A DNA stretch of 64,000 nucleotides from Osedax fenrisi (GCA_964019155.1 OZ025242.1:1098694-1162693); one strand, 5' to 3'; shown: positions 48,500 through 59,184, numbered from the stretch's first letter. Notes: a model not told the origin generated them from the sequence alone. Translations and numbers: made by a program.

Positions 48500-49026
48500 A
48501 AATAACAATTAAAAATTAAATTGGATTAATTTGTCAATTTAATAATACGACATAATCCAAAATTAATGTCAACAGATAATTATAATGGTAAAAATACATT
48601 GATATTTTAATTGTATATTTATATATAAATATGTTATCAACATACTAACCACATTCTCCGTAGGAAGTAACTCTCATTCTCTCTCTCTGTGTGGGGAGCA
48701 ACTGACTCCGATATGATCTGTGTGTTATATGAATTTGTGAGAAGAGGAAATAATTTAGCGGTCGTTCGATAAATCCACATTAACTGTTTTGAACCACTTG
48801 ACCTCGGAGACACCTGGGAGAATAATTATTTCGGACGGAATACGGTGAAAAGTGTTTAGTTCTCTGGGCCACAATAGATGGTGATGAGTGTCTAAGTGAA
48901 TCGGGCAGTGGTTATCATAGTTAATTATCTCCTTACATATCAATTCCGCAAACATCCATTGTCGTATCTATTATGTGACTGTTCATACTGAAATGGACTT
49001 CTATATCTCTTCTACTGGTTCCACTT
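47469..49026 (-). pseudogene. Unidentified coding-like blocks, possibly broken exons
   Basis: I do not recognise this gene. On the minus strand several blocks read like real protein: 49026-48933 (DIEVHFSMNSHIIDTT), 48967-48755 (MFAELICKEI, HLDTHHHLLWPREL, EVKWFKTVNVD), 48779-48650 in another frame (LNYFLFSQIHITHRSYRSQL), 48224-48116 (HADIMDWRGHPVLVYT) and 47633-47469 (KHIPHAMKECYDGH, then DIDYVSNPFTINDEDY and a stop). Block 48224-48116 has TTTAG before it and GTAATT after it, like splice sites; block 48650 ends at a GTTAGT. Adjacent blocks are out of frame with each other. Base composition is clearly less AT-rich than the flanks. It could be a decayed host gene or an old captured (possibly viral) coding region. 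Confidence 0.45.
47806..48048. mobile_element. 243-bp hAT-type MITE
   Basis: Terminal inverted repeats are CAGTGGTTCCCAA and CAATGGTTCCCAA (read inward). Flanking 8-bp duplications are CTCTACAG (47798-47805) and CTCTACAT (48049-48056), one mismatch. CAGNG ends and 8-bp duplications are the hAT signature. Near the left end is the perfect palindrome TCATGACTCATGAGTCATGA. It lies between two of the unidentified coding-like blocks, as in an intron. Confidence 0.92.
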
Positions 49027-49029
49027 CAT

Positions 49030-50189
49030 GCTGTCGAATCTTACTCTCTAGTCCATTATTAATTCTGATTAATTATCTGTATTAAGGGGAACACAGGTTA
49101 TAGAAAACAGTGTAGATAGATTATTTGTTATTCAAAAATCTATTTCTCCTAAATTAATTAATTCAAATTCGGTAAGTTTTAGTTTTAGTATATTGTAAAG
49201 TATAAATATAAGAATATCTGAATATAATTATTTTGATAAAAATTTTAATAAAAATGGGAAATAGGTGATTGTTATCATTATCTGTGTTCATAAATAAATA
49301 TTAATAAAGAGATTCTGAAAAAGTAAATATTTCATCAATATATATATATACCTTAAATATATATATTAATTAATGAACTTTTTATTTTATATTATATTAA
49401 TTATGTATACGTGTTGAATTTCGTATTGAGGGAATATGATATCAAAATTATTATACAATATATTTAACTAAAGAATCATATAAGTTATTCATATTAATTT
49501 AAATACTTAAAATTAAATAAAATCAAAATTTATTTTAATTTAATTTTTAATTATTTAAATAAACAAACAATATAAATATTAACATTATATTATCAATATT
49601 ATATCTTTGTAAATAATATTAAATTAAATTATTCAAAAGTAGAATTTCTCCAGTAGATATTATAAATATTTTATTTTAAAACAATATTTTCAGTACATAA
49701 TATTTATATTTTTACCAGAGCAATTAAGAGATGGGAATATGGAATAATACGCAATAATTAATATAAATAATATCTCTGAAAAATGTAAATTATATTACTA
49801 TGAATGATGGGATATTTTCGAATAATAAACCATTGTTATAAAGCTATTGTTAAATTAACCCATTGCCTAAGAAAGTTAAAGCGATTAGTTAATTTCGTTC
49901 CCCTGTGACCTCACATAACATTATGTAACATAAGGTCATAATGTACCATTATCAGTAGTTATGTTTTAGCCTCGGAAAACTATAAAAGCATTCCACCCGC
50001 CGGTTGTTTCGGAATTTAGCCAGTTGTTTTAATAACTAATCATGAATATATTTATGGGAATATATATATATATATATATGCATATATAAATGAAAACAAG
50101 TCGTTAATTTACCAACAAAAAATATATTTAACATTTTGTTCGTACGATTGGAATTTTTAGTTGGTACGAAATGACTGATACCCTATATG

Positions 50190-50226
<37 letters not shown>

Positions 50227-50844
50227 GTATAATAACCCAATATATATTAATGACTATTAATATCTCCATGTTAATGAGTTAAACAGATAAATACTTATGT
50301 CTATATTAGAGAGAACAACTTGTGTGTTGAATTCACCGGTATATCAAATATATTAAATTTAATTATTTATATTGTAATAAAGGTAAATAAAATATATTTA
50401 CTAAATAATCAGTAGAAAATATTCCTTTTTATTATAAAATATTTTGAATTGCATTGATACAATTATCTTACAAAATTATTAATTTTAAATGTTTATTCAA
50501 TAAAAGTGAAATAATAACTATAAATTAAACAAAATTCATTTTCACTCTTTCTGTCTAATCATAATATAATCCGTAACTCCATCTCCTTAAGGGGATCCCA
50601 CACATTTAAAGTGATGCTAATTTATTTTTTTTTATATATTTTTTTATTACATAATAACACTTATTGTAGTGTTTTTTAGAATCTGTAAAAAAATTAGACA
50701 TGCATTCAGTCTAGAAGTCTAGAAATTGCATAAAAATGTGTTTTTTCACGATAAAATAATGCTATTATATGCTATTCAATATTACATTGTTATGCTGTCA
50801 AACTTCAAACGCTGTTTTCTCAGAATAATTATTTCGCGATAGGT
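49030..50844. other. AT-rich, no certain gene; possible promoter
   Basis: Around 49860-50040 the DNA is less AT-rich and holds TATAAAAG at 49981-49988 with TAGCCAGTTGTTTT about 37 bp downstream, which loosely resembles a TATA/initiator pair on the plus strand. No convincing reading frame follows. (TA)n tracts are at 50061-50080 and 50196-50220. Confidence 0.35.
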
Positions 50845-51404
50845 AGGGGAATTATGTCTAATACGGGCCAGTGTGTAATACGGGCCACTGCGATATCTCA
50901 GTAACTATTGTTCAAATCAAAAAAAAATATATACAAGATTTATTCAGTATCATATTTCTATTAATATGGGATATTTTTTATTTTAATATTTGCATTTATA
51001 TTTCTAATATTGATCATTATATCAAAAAATAGTTTACAAATGAAAATTTACTAAATAATTATTTATTTATCCACCAATTTCGTTAATAAATCTAACATTA
51101 ATTAAATAATTCAAAGCTCGATTGGAAAGATTAATTAAATACGAAGAATATAAATATATACAATCGACTTTATATTCAATATTAAGTGCGTGGGGGGTCA
51201 TGTAACAGGTGTATCAAATGTTTGCAATACGGGCCACCTAATGTTAGCAATACGGGCCACATGACCAATGAAAATGCTTGATTCTAGATTACTATTTTAT
51301 AATATCATATCACTGAAATAAAATCTAATATAAATGCGTGCGACATCGTGCGTATATTCATACCATAGATATAACGAAAGTTTCTTTATATCGAATATTC
51401 ATAT

Positions 51405-51769
51405 ATGCGTTTATTGATAGATCGAACTATTATGAGAGTGGTTATAATGAATGTGTACATTATTATCATAGAAATTACAATTAGGTATTCTAATATATAT
51501 GATTATTACACTGTATGTATGCGTATTCACATATACATATATGTTAATATATACATACACATATACACTGTATACGCATATACTCTTATACGAATATCCA
51601 TATGTGTTGATATATAAAGGCATATTATATGTTTAAATATATATGCATTTATAATATTGTACATATATTTGAATATATGAGAGAGGATATGTGTAATCGT
51701 ATATATATATATATATATATACGATTGTATTATATATAACCAAATATGTATACGCATAGATACATGCTC

Positions 51770-51804
<35 letters not shown>
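51405..51804. repeat. Low-complexity (TA)n-rich DNA
   Basis: Mixed TATACATA/TATG runs and (TA)n at 51700-51720 and 51778-51804. Open frames on both strands here are artefacts of the repeat. The last tract is the target of the LTR element. Confidence 0.7.
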
Positions 51805-51808
<4 letters not shown>

Positions 51809-52173
51809 ATAAAGTCAGTTGTTGATATATCGATTAATGTAATGTACATGTAAATGCATTACATAAGGTACACAGATATATCTACATAAAAACTTAAAAC
51901 TAGATTTTAGTGTCACGCTCTGTGATTAATTGCATAGCCTTAGCAATATCAATGTTCGTTTTTATGTTATTTTATATTTTTATCGTCTGCAAATTATATT
52001 TTGTTATTGTGCTATAGAATTAATGCCAATCGGTAATATAGCCGCATTCATCATTCTGCATGTCATCGGGTATGTACGATTATTATTATTATTATTATTA
52101 TATTAGATTCATCATTCTGCATGTCATCGGGTCTTTGTCTTAATAAAGTATACACGAACTCATCTTTGTTACA
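51805..52173 (+). repeat. 5' LTR
   Basis: Begins TGTTATAAAGTCAG and ends TTTGTTACA (TG...CA). It contains AATAAA at 52142-52147 and a 25-bp perfect direct repeat (core TCATCATTCTGCATGTCATC) at 52046-52070 and 52107-52131, separated by a (TTA)n run. Promoter elements were not pinned down. The partner LTR is at 56977-57345. Confidence 0.97.
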
Positions 52174-52175
52174 AT

Positions 52176-52193
52176 TGGCGCTGCGAACAGGAT
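52176..52193 (+). promoter_or_regulatory. Primer-binding site
   Basis: TGGCGCTGCGAACAGGAT starts two bases after the LTR. The leading TGG pairs with a tRNA CCA end, as expected for minus-strand priming. The body resembles the TGGCGCAG-type sites used with tRNA-Ser in some insect gypsy elements, but the primer tRNA is not established here. Confidence 0.8.
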
Positions 52194-52221
52194 ACTCTAT
52201 CCTACACAAAGACCCGGCGGT

Positions 52222-53367
52222 ATGCAGTTTCAGGAGGAATTCGGTGTGGCCACTCTACTAGATCTATTCCAGAATGTTAGCTCTATTTATAGTGTTATTT
52301 TTATAAACGTTTTATTATTTGTGTGTAGTATTTATCTACTATATATTCGTTATACGTGTGGTATTCGGCGAAAGGCTATGCAATTAACCGAATTTAAGGG
52401 AGAGTTTAAGTCATATATATTGATTAAGAGATGGACGAATGAGGCGCGTAAGTTTATGGCAGATTATCCATTATGCAATCACAGTAGTATTTTATTAAAT
52501 CATATTGTAGGTAAGGCTAGACTAGAAATAGAAATCCGCGAATTCAGTGCATCTACTGAATCAGAGGTCATACTTAACGCGATATTAGAGACTTATTCAT
52601 TAGATGACGAACCATCATGGCGATTATTTTATAATCGAATTCAATTTGATGGGGAGTCAATATACGATTTAGCCAGTAGCCTATGGATGATGTTTAAAAA
52701 CTGTGAATCGGAGTCCGGATTGCATTATAAAAGTGATCAAAGAGAATTTATTCTCATTGAAGGACTATGCAAAGCTCTCCGAGATAACGATATCGCTATA
52801 GAAATATACCGAATATACCAGCTAAATCCTAAGAATAGTTTCTGGGATTTAATTTATAATATTTTTTGTAATATGGCTATGAAACTAGAAAAGCAGCGTG
52901 TAACGCAATCATCCCATGCTAATAAACCTTTTCTAAGCTTTACGGCAAAGCCACAAGAAATAGTGTATACCATTCATCCCAGAAATACAGATACTCCAAT
53001 CCCAGCTTCTCGATCTAAGTGTATTCTTAATAGAGTATCTGATATTGGGGTCCCTGATTCGATATCCGTTGACTCGTATATACCGATACCTGCGCCTAGA
53101 TATAACGCTGGTATTATTTCGCAACCCTTATCTGTATTACCTATACCACGAGCACGTACTACAAATAGATATAATACTAATCAAACACCTGTCGCCTCAC
53201 CCTTTAACCATACTAAAGATACTGTATATAATAGCCAAGCGCGTATGCGTATAAAAGGAGCGTGTTATAATTGTGGAAACAAAAATCATTATGCTAACAC
53301 GTGTCCTCTACCCAAGCATAGTAGATCGGGAAACGATTTGCTTCTTCAGTCACAGCGAGCCGATTGA
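52222..53367 (+). CDS. gag: Gag polyprotein (capsid/nucleocapsid)
   Basis: 381-residue Gag of the Ty3/gypsy element, which would assemble the virus-like particle and bind genomic RNA. The start ATG lies 29 bp after the primer-binding site and is the first in-frame Met. The N-terminus is unusual: residues about 22-42 (IYSVIFINVLLFVCSIYLLY) form a hydrophobic segment. Residues 60-220 fit a retrotransposon capsid (a WRLFYNRIQFDGESIYDLAS region). The C-terminus has one CCHC zinc knuckle: C348-x2-C351-x4-H356-x4-C361. The ORF overlaps Pol and ends with TGA at 53365-53367, inside the proposed frameshift pseudoknot. Confidence 0.93.
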   Translation: MQFQEEFGVATLLDLFQNVSSIYSVIFINVLLFVCSIYLLYIRYTCGIRRKAMQLTEFKGEFKSYILIKRWTNEARKFMADYPLCNHSSILLNHIVGKARLEIEIREFSASTESEVILNAILETYSLDDEPSWRLFYNRIQFDGESIYDLASSLWMMFKNCESESGLHYKSDQREFILIEGLCKALRDNDIAIEIYRIYQLNPKNSFWDLIYNIFCNMAMKLEKQRVTQSSHANKPFLSFTAKPQEIVYTIHPRNTDTPIPASRSKCILNRVSDIGVPDSISVDSYIPIPAPRYNAGIISQPLSVLPIPRARTTNRYNTNQTPVASPFNHTKDTVYNSQARMRIKGACYNCGNKNHYANTCPLPKHSRSGNDLLLQSQRAD

Positions 53368-53389
53368 ATGAAGCTAAAATCAGCTCGTT
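53328..53389 (+). promoter_or_regulatory. Programmed -1 frameshift signal
   Basis: The slippery heptamer G GGA AAC occupies 53328-53334, with GGA and AAC exactly on Gag codons (53329, 53332). Slipping back one base enters the Pol frame, which is open from 53325. After a 5-nt spacer, helix 1 pairs 53340-53349 with 53364-53374 (one bulge). Helix 2 pairs 53354-53360, inside the helix 1 loop, with 53383-53389. This is H-type pseudoknot topology. Pairing was done by hand; no energy was computed. Confidence 0.7.
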
Positions 53390-56300
53390 ATCTGAAAGTA
53401 GTCCCTTTGCGAATATTTATTTAAATGGAATTAGTACTAGAGCTCTACTTGATACTGGCGCGGAAGTGTCGTGTATCAGTCGAGAGTTTCTGCGGAAATA
53501 TATGTCTGATATAATAATTAACGATATATCTGAAAGATTAGATCTTTCGTCTGCAGATGGGAGCAATATCCCATTTGTAGGATATGTAGAACTAGAATTT
53601 AAAGTATTCGATATTTGTATTGACCGCATAGGATTTCTTGTGTTACGTAATAATACAGTAGCTAATATTATTCTGGGTAGCAACCTATTCCGTACCTTGG
53701 CTACTTTATATGGGGAAAACGATATACCGAAAGATAGCGTATGGAATCCTCTACTACGTATATATAGAGGTAGTTATGATGGAGTATTACACCTTGCTTC
53801 TGATAAGCAGTTATTACTGCCAGCATATAGTCGTAAAATATACGACTGTTGTATCCAGGAGAATGTTGGTTCGGTTTACATCGAATCTGACACTTCTCTA
53901 GCACCAAAAGATGTGACTTTGACAAGTTCATTGGTGCATGCGAGAAATGGAATGGTACCAGTAGAATTCAATAATTTCTCTAACCAAGATATTTATCTAC
54001 GAGGAGGAAGCCAGGTGGGGAAGTGGACTGCTTTTGTATCGACTATTGAGTCGAATAAAGCTAAGTTCGCTTCACCAAAACTTAAATATATTCTGGACAA
54101 TCTAACAATTGGGCCAGTAAAGCCACAGGAATATGAGGCGTTAGTTAAATTAATAACTGAATATCAAGGTGTATTTAGCGAGGGGGAACACGATGTCGGG
54201 TTTTGTAGTAAGATTAAACATAAGATTAAACTACACGATGATCGCCCTGTTAGGTTACCCTACAGGCGGATCCCACCTAACCAGTGGCCGGAAGTAAAAG
54301 CATACTTGAATGCTCATATTGAGGCTGGTATTATTAAACCAAGTTGTTCTCCATATAGTGCGCCATTAGTTTTAGTGAAAAAAAAATCGGGTGCTATTCG
54401 AGTATGTTGCGATTATAGAGGTCTAAATGCCAGAACCATTAGAGATGCTTACCCGCTCCCTCGAATTGATGAGGCATTGGACGCACTAAAAGGGGCTTCT
54501 CTATTCTCCACTTTCGATTTGGCACATGGGTTTTTACAATGTGCCATAGCGGAAGAGGACATGGAGAAGACTGCTTTTAGTGCAGGCTCTCATGGTCTGT
54601 ATGAATATACTAGGATGCCAATGGGTTTGGTAAATGCACCAGCAACATTTTCCCGTCTGATGCAATCTTGTCTAGGTAGCGAAAATCTCGAAACCCTTAT
54701 CCTATATTTGGATGATATTTTAGTATTTGCGCCAACTTTTCAAATAATGTATGATCGCCTATCTTTATTATTCCATAAGCTACAGGAATATGGTTTGAAA
54801 TTAAAACCATCAAAGTGTTCACTCTTACAACGTGAAGTAAAATACTTAGGACACGTAGTATCGGGAGAAGGGGTAGCTACGGACCCCGATAAGACTTCAG
54901 CAGTTTTCTCGTGGCCAATACCTGCCAATTCTACAGATATACGCTCTTTTCTAGGATTAGCTTCGTATTATAGACGATTCATTCCGAAATTTGCAGCATT
55001 AGCTAAGCCATTGTATGAGTGTACTACTAATTTTGAGTGGAATACCACGTGTGAGGAGTCATTTAATGCATTGAAAGAAAGGCTGGTCAGTGCACCTATT
55101 CTAGGATACCCAGATTTCAGCCTTCCCTTCATTGTAGAGACGGATGCCTCCCTACAAGGATTGGGTGCTGTCCTATCCCAGAAAGTAGACGGTAAAGAGA
55201 GAGTTATAGCATACGCTAGCCGGGGACTTAGAGGGGGTGAGAGAAATGACATTAATTACAGCGCGATGAAATTAGAATTACTAGCTTTAAAATGGGCTAT
55301 AACTGATAAATTTAGGCCATATTTGTTAGGTTCGAAATGTCTAGTATTTACTGATAATAATCCTTTAGCACACTACCAAACTTGCCGTAATGCAACAATG
55401 GAAATGAGATGGATTGCTCAGTTAGAACAGTTCGATATTGACATTAAATATAGACCTGGTAGGGAAAATAAAAATGCGGATGCATTAAGTAGACGGGTTC
55501 ATATCTCCTCTATTCATCGTACATCTTCGCTTATACCCAATAGACTTAACCCGATTCATTGTTCAAACGTAGCTATAATTAGAGTTCCGGACAAGCGAAT
55601 GCATAGAGTAGATGATAATGTAGTAGATAAAATGGTTGATATGCAGAGTAGAGACCCCGTACTCGTTAAGTTACGAGAGTGGGTAAAAGGTGGTGAAAAA
55701 CCCACTAATACGTCAGGTGAAATATCCGAATTACGTACTTTACTTCGGCATTGGAATATGTTTATAGTTATAGATAATATATTGTATAGGGAAGTGGTAA
55801 GGAGGGGAAGTATAAAGTTGCAGATGTTAGCTAGTCCAGAACTTCGCGAACTAGTTTTATCGGCGGTGCACGATGATTTAGGTCATCAAGGTATTGATCG
55901 TACCACAAACTTCGTTTTAGATCGAGTATTCTGGATAGGCGTGTGGAACGATGTGAAGGAGTATTGTAAATCCTGCCGTCGTTGTGCAATTTCTAGTGCG
56001 TTGACCATTAAACCTAAAATGGGCTCGATCCAAGCAGAGCGTCCTTTAGAAATCCTTGCTATAGATTTCACTACAGTGGAAAAAAGTATCAATGGTATAG
56101 AAAATATCCTAGTATTAACGGATATTTTCACGAAATACTCTGTAGCCATACCAACGAAGAACCAAAAATCTACGACTGTCGCTAGAGCTCTACGCCAATA
56201 TTGGTTCCAGTATGGAATACCATCTCGGATACACTCTGATCAAGGACGTAACTTTGAATCAGAGGTCATTCGTGATTTATGTGAGGAACATGGCGTAGAG

Positions 56301-56933
56301 AAAAGTAGAACTACCGCATACCACCCCCAAGGTAACGGTCAGACTGAGCGTTTTAATCGTACCCTGCATGGATTGTTATGTACAATATCGCAAGAAAAGA
56401 AATCTGAGTGGCCCCGGTATATTGACAATCTCGTGTACGCATATAATTGTGGGGTGCATGCTTCGACAGGGGAGTCTCCATTTTTCCTCTTCTTCGGGCG
56501 AGAACCAATCCTACCTATTGACAGCGTGCTTTGTAACCCGAAGAAGGAAGAATTGACCTCACTAAATCGAGTATGGCACCAGGCTGAAAGAGAGAGGCGT
56601 AATAAACATGCGACCAAAACTCCTAAATCTTTTGATGACGTGAAAGTGGGTGATGAAGTATTTATCCGTAGTCACCCATTGGGTCGAAACAAGATTCAGG
56701 ATAAATACTCATCACATCCTCTAATTGTCATCGACCGGCCTTCCCCACAAACGTGTACGGTAATGCCTATAACAAAGGCTAGGATTGTAAATAGGGCAGA
56801 GATATTGAAAGCGACCAGATTGCGTCGCGATAACCTTACAAGCGTAAGTGTGCCTTTGTCGACGATAGATAGCCCAGTGCCGGGTCCATCTCTGCGTCGA
56901 AGTAATCGCGTAAAAAAACCTCGGGTGACATAA
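53364..56933 (+). CDS. pol: Pol polyprotein (protease, RT, RNase H, integrase)
   Basis: About 1,190 residues in the -1 frame relative to Gag. There is no needed ATG, since translation enters by frameshift near 53334; numbering here starts at the 53364 codon. The aspartic protease has LLDTGAEVSCIS with D30. RT has YPLPRIDEALDAL, FSTFDLAHGF and YLDDILVF (448-455). RNase H has ETDASLQGLGAVLSQ (D594) and YASRGL. Integrase has an H836-H841...C868-C871 zinc finger and a D901, D959, E995 triad with 35 residues between the last two (DD35E), ending in a GDEVFIRSH region. All catalytic residues are present and no internal stop occurs. The order RT-RNase H-integrase places it in Ty3/gypsy. Confidence 0.96.
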   Translation: MNEAKISSLSESSPFANIYLNGISTRALLDTGAEVSCISREFLRKYMSDIIINDISERLDLSSADGSNIPFVGYVELEFKVFDICIDRIGFLVLRNNTVANIILGSNLFRTLATLYGENDIPKDSVWNPLLRIYRGSYDGVLHLASDKQLLLPAYSRKIYDCCIQENVGSVYIESDTSLAPKDVTLTSSLVHARNGMVPVEFNNFSNQDIYLRGGSQVGKWTAFVSTIESNKAKFASPKLKYILDNLTIGPVKPQEYEALVKLITEYQGVFSEGEHDVGFCSKIKHKIKLHDDRPVRLPYRRIPPNQWPEVKAYLNAHIEAGIIKPSCSPYSAPLVLVKKKSGAIRVCCDYRGLNARTIRDAYPLPRIDEALDALKGASLFSTFDLAHGFLQCAIAEEDMEKTAFSAGSHGLYEYTRMPMGLVNAPATFSRLMQSCLGSENLETLILYLDDILVFAPTFQIMYDRLSLLFHKLQEYGLKLKPSKCSLLQREVKYLGHVVSGEGVATDPDKTSAVFSWPIPANSTDIRSFLGLASYYRRFIPKFAALAKPLYECTTNFEWNTTCEESFNALKERLVSAPILGYPDFSLPFIVETDASLQGLGAVLSQKVDGKERVIAYASRGLRGGERNDINYSAMKLELLALKWAITDKFRPYLLGSKCLVFTDNNPLAHYQTCRNATMEMRWIAQLEQFDIDIKYRPGRENKNADALSRRVHISSIHRTSSLIPNRLNPIHCSNVAIIRVPDKRMHRVDDNVVDKMVDMQSRDPVLVKLREWVKGGEKPTNTSGEISELRTLLRHWNMFIVIDNILYREVVRRGSIKLQMLASPELRELVLSAVHDDLGHQGIDRTTNFVLDRVFWIGVWNDVKEYCKSCRRCAISSALTIKPKMGSIQAERPLEILAIDFTTVEKSINGIENILVLTDIFTKYSVAIPTKNQKSTTVARALRQYWFQYGIPSRIHSDQGRNFESEVIRDLCEEHGVEKSRTTAYHPQGNGQTERFNRTLHGLLCTISQEKKSEWPRYIDNLVYAYNCGVHASTGESPFFLFFGREPILPIDSVLCNPKKEELTSLNRVWHQAERERRNKHATKTPKSFDDVKVGDEVFIRSHPLGRNKIQDKYSSHPLIVIDRPSPQTCTVMPITKARIVNRAEILKATRLRRDNLTSVSVPLSTIDSPVPGPSLRRSNRVKKPRVT

Positions 56934-56961
56934 TTAAATTGTGAGTGTGAGACCACTTCAT

Positions 56962-56976
56962 AACGGAGGGGGTGTA
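56962..56976 (+). promoter_or_regulatory. Polypurine tract
   Basis: AACGGAGGGGGTGTA directly abuts the 3' LTR start (TG at 56977). Purine-rich with only the final TGTA breaking it, it is placed where plus-strand DNA synthesis is primed. Confidence 0.85.
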
Positions 56977-57345
56977 TGTTATAAAGTCAGTTGTTGATAT
57001 ATCGATTAATGTAATGTACATGTAAATGCATTACATAAGGTACACAGATATATCTACATAAAAACTTAAAACTAGATTTTAGTGTCACGCTCTGTGATTA
57101 ATTGCATAGCCTTAGCAATATCAATGTTCGTTTTTATGTTATTTTATATTTTTATCGTCTGCAAATTATATTTTGTTATTGTGCTATAGAATTAATGCCA
57201 ATCGGTAATATAGCCGCATTCATCATTCTGCATGTCATCGGGTATGTACGATTATTATTATTATTATTATTATATTAGATTCATCATTCTGCATGTCATC
57301 GGGTCTTTGTCTTAATAAAGTATACACGAACTCATCTTTGTTACA
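56977..57345 (+). repeat. 3' LTR
   Basis: Same 369-bp length and, on reading, the same sequence as 51805-52173, including AATAAA at 57314-57319 and the doubled 25-bp repeat. It is followed by (AT)n. Confidence 0.97.
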
Positions 57346-58603
57346 TATATATATATATATAACTTTTGTAAATGTGATATTATTTATAATTATGTCAGTG
57401 TATCAATTTTAATATTAAATAATAAAATCATAATTTGTATCTATAGATATCTATAATTATCGATTATAATAGATAAATATTATATTGAAATATAATTTAT
57501 ATAATATAATAGGTATATATAATGATATAATATAATATAATAGTATTTAATAAGTAATATAATAAGTATTAAAGCATAATGTACATTTTAATATACAGTA
57601 TAATTAATATTATCTAAAATTAGTGAGATCGGAAAGTATTGTTAGCTCATCGAGATGGCATATACTATATATCTAGCGAGGCAGCAATTATATTTATGTG
57701 CATTGTTTGTTTATAATATAATTGTGAAAGAAATTCGTATACGTAGATCTATAGATGTTACAATGTATTTCATTTGAAGTAATTATAATATGAATTACTG
57801 ATTTATTAATGTGTGTATTAATAATATATAATGTATACAATGTATTATTGTTTCTATGTTATTAATATTATAAACCATATGTTTGGTAAATAGTTTATGT
57901 TAACAATTATATGTTTATGATTATATGATATTATTTATAATACATCATTTATATTAATTATATATATATATATATATATATATTTGTCAATAAATAATGA
58001 ATGTTATCTCATTCCTAATTTCCATTCATTATTATGTGATTTTATATCATATTATACTACATATAGGTTGTATATATTTTCACCGTTACATTAATTTCCT
58101 AAGTCAGTTGATAGAAAATAATTATAAAATATAACATAGTCTCTAGAAACACATACGTATGAATGTTTACATTATTCAGAATAGTATACGTCATATAGAA
58201 CAATTAAATTTACGCTCTATCGATATTCTATAGAATTTATTAAATTGTATTGTTACATTTTGTCATTGTTATTTCTATTTTATTTATTTCATCTAACTTA
58301 ATGTAATTAGATTATAATATTTATATATTGCTCAATTTTTAACAACATTTTTGTTTATTCATATAAATTATTGTTATATTTATTTATCGACATTTTATTT
58401 TATTATTTATTTTATATTTTATACACCATTTTCAAATGTATTCAGTGAATAATATTCACTAATACAAATCATATATAATTAATTATTAAATTTAGTTTAT
58501 ATTTTTAGTTTATATTTTTTAATTATATTTTAATATTGTTAAATTCGCTATATCCTGCATACTGTACAATATATAGACATATATAATGCATCGTAATATT
58601 ATT
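57346..58603. other. AT-rich, no gene identified
   Basis: (TA)n at 57346-57361 and 57960-57982. No coding or RNA feature is supported. It lies inside the split TACGGGCC element. Confidence 0.5.
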
Positions 58604-59101
58604 AACAAAGATTTTCCAAAGGAAAGATATTGCACTATCTATCTCTAGTACCTCGAAATGTAAATTTAAAATTAAAAAACAATATTAACACTAGATGGCG
58701 AAATAGTATATGAAATGTTAAATCAAGTGATATTTTTATTTAAATTGCTTGTTTTTTAATTATATACATACATTTAAAATCATTACAATATAATACAATA
58801 CATGTAGTTTTTTTTAATATTAGATTTATAACAATATATTTATCATTTATTTTATTTGTTTATATTAAATATAACTAATCAGTGTATTCTATTGTTATAT
58901 AATTATATTATCATTTTAAAATCATGTAAATACATATTATAATACAATATACATGTATATTGTATGTAATTTATTATTTACTATTACAATAAATATAGAA
59001 ATGTCTTATTATCTGAATAATACCGCTAGATGGCAATATCGAATTATTAGGTGACACAAATATACACAAGTGCAATATCTTTCCTTTGGAAAATCTTTGT
59101 T
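58604..59101. mobile_element. TIR element, ~500 bp (family 1, copy b)
   Basis: Inverted ends of about 33 bp start AACAAAGATTTTCCAAAGGA and continue AAGATATTGCACT, nearly perfect. Each end also carries an inner motif, CACTAGATGGCGAAATA at 58689-58705 and CCGCTAGATGGCAATATC at 59023-59040. The interior is AT-rich and non-coding. The target duplication is unclear in the ATTATT/ATTAAT flanks. Related to 44249-44708. Confidence 0.85.
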
Positions 59102-59113
59102 ATTAATGTATAG

Positions 59114-59117
<4 letters not shown>

Positions 59118-59184
<67 letters not shown>

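Larger units (their letters stand above)
51805..57345 (+). mobile_element. Complete Ty3/gypsy LTR retrotransposon
   Basis: A 5541-bp element with 369-bp LTRs at both ends, a primer-binding site, Gag, a -1-shifted Pol in the order protease-RT-RNase H-integrase (diagnostic of Ty3/gypsy), and a polypurine tract. The LTRs have the same length and no difference was noticed by eye, and both ORFs are open, so insertion is recent and the copy may be active. There is no third ORF (env) between Pol and the 3' LTR and no recognisable chromodomain. It landed in an (AT)n tract, which hides the 4-6 bp target duplication. Confidence 0.97.

Noticed and set aside
51405..51757. Open frames on both strands encoding Tyr/Ile-rich peptides
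   Set aside because: They are translations of TATACATA-type low-complexity DNA and have no protein motifs.
56934..56976. An env gene in the gypsy element
   Set aside because: Only 43 bp separate the Pol stop from the 3' LTR.
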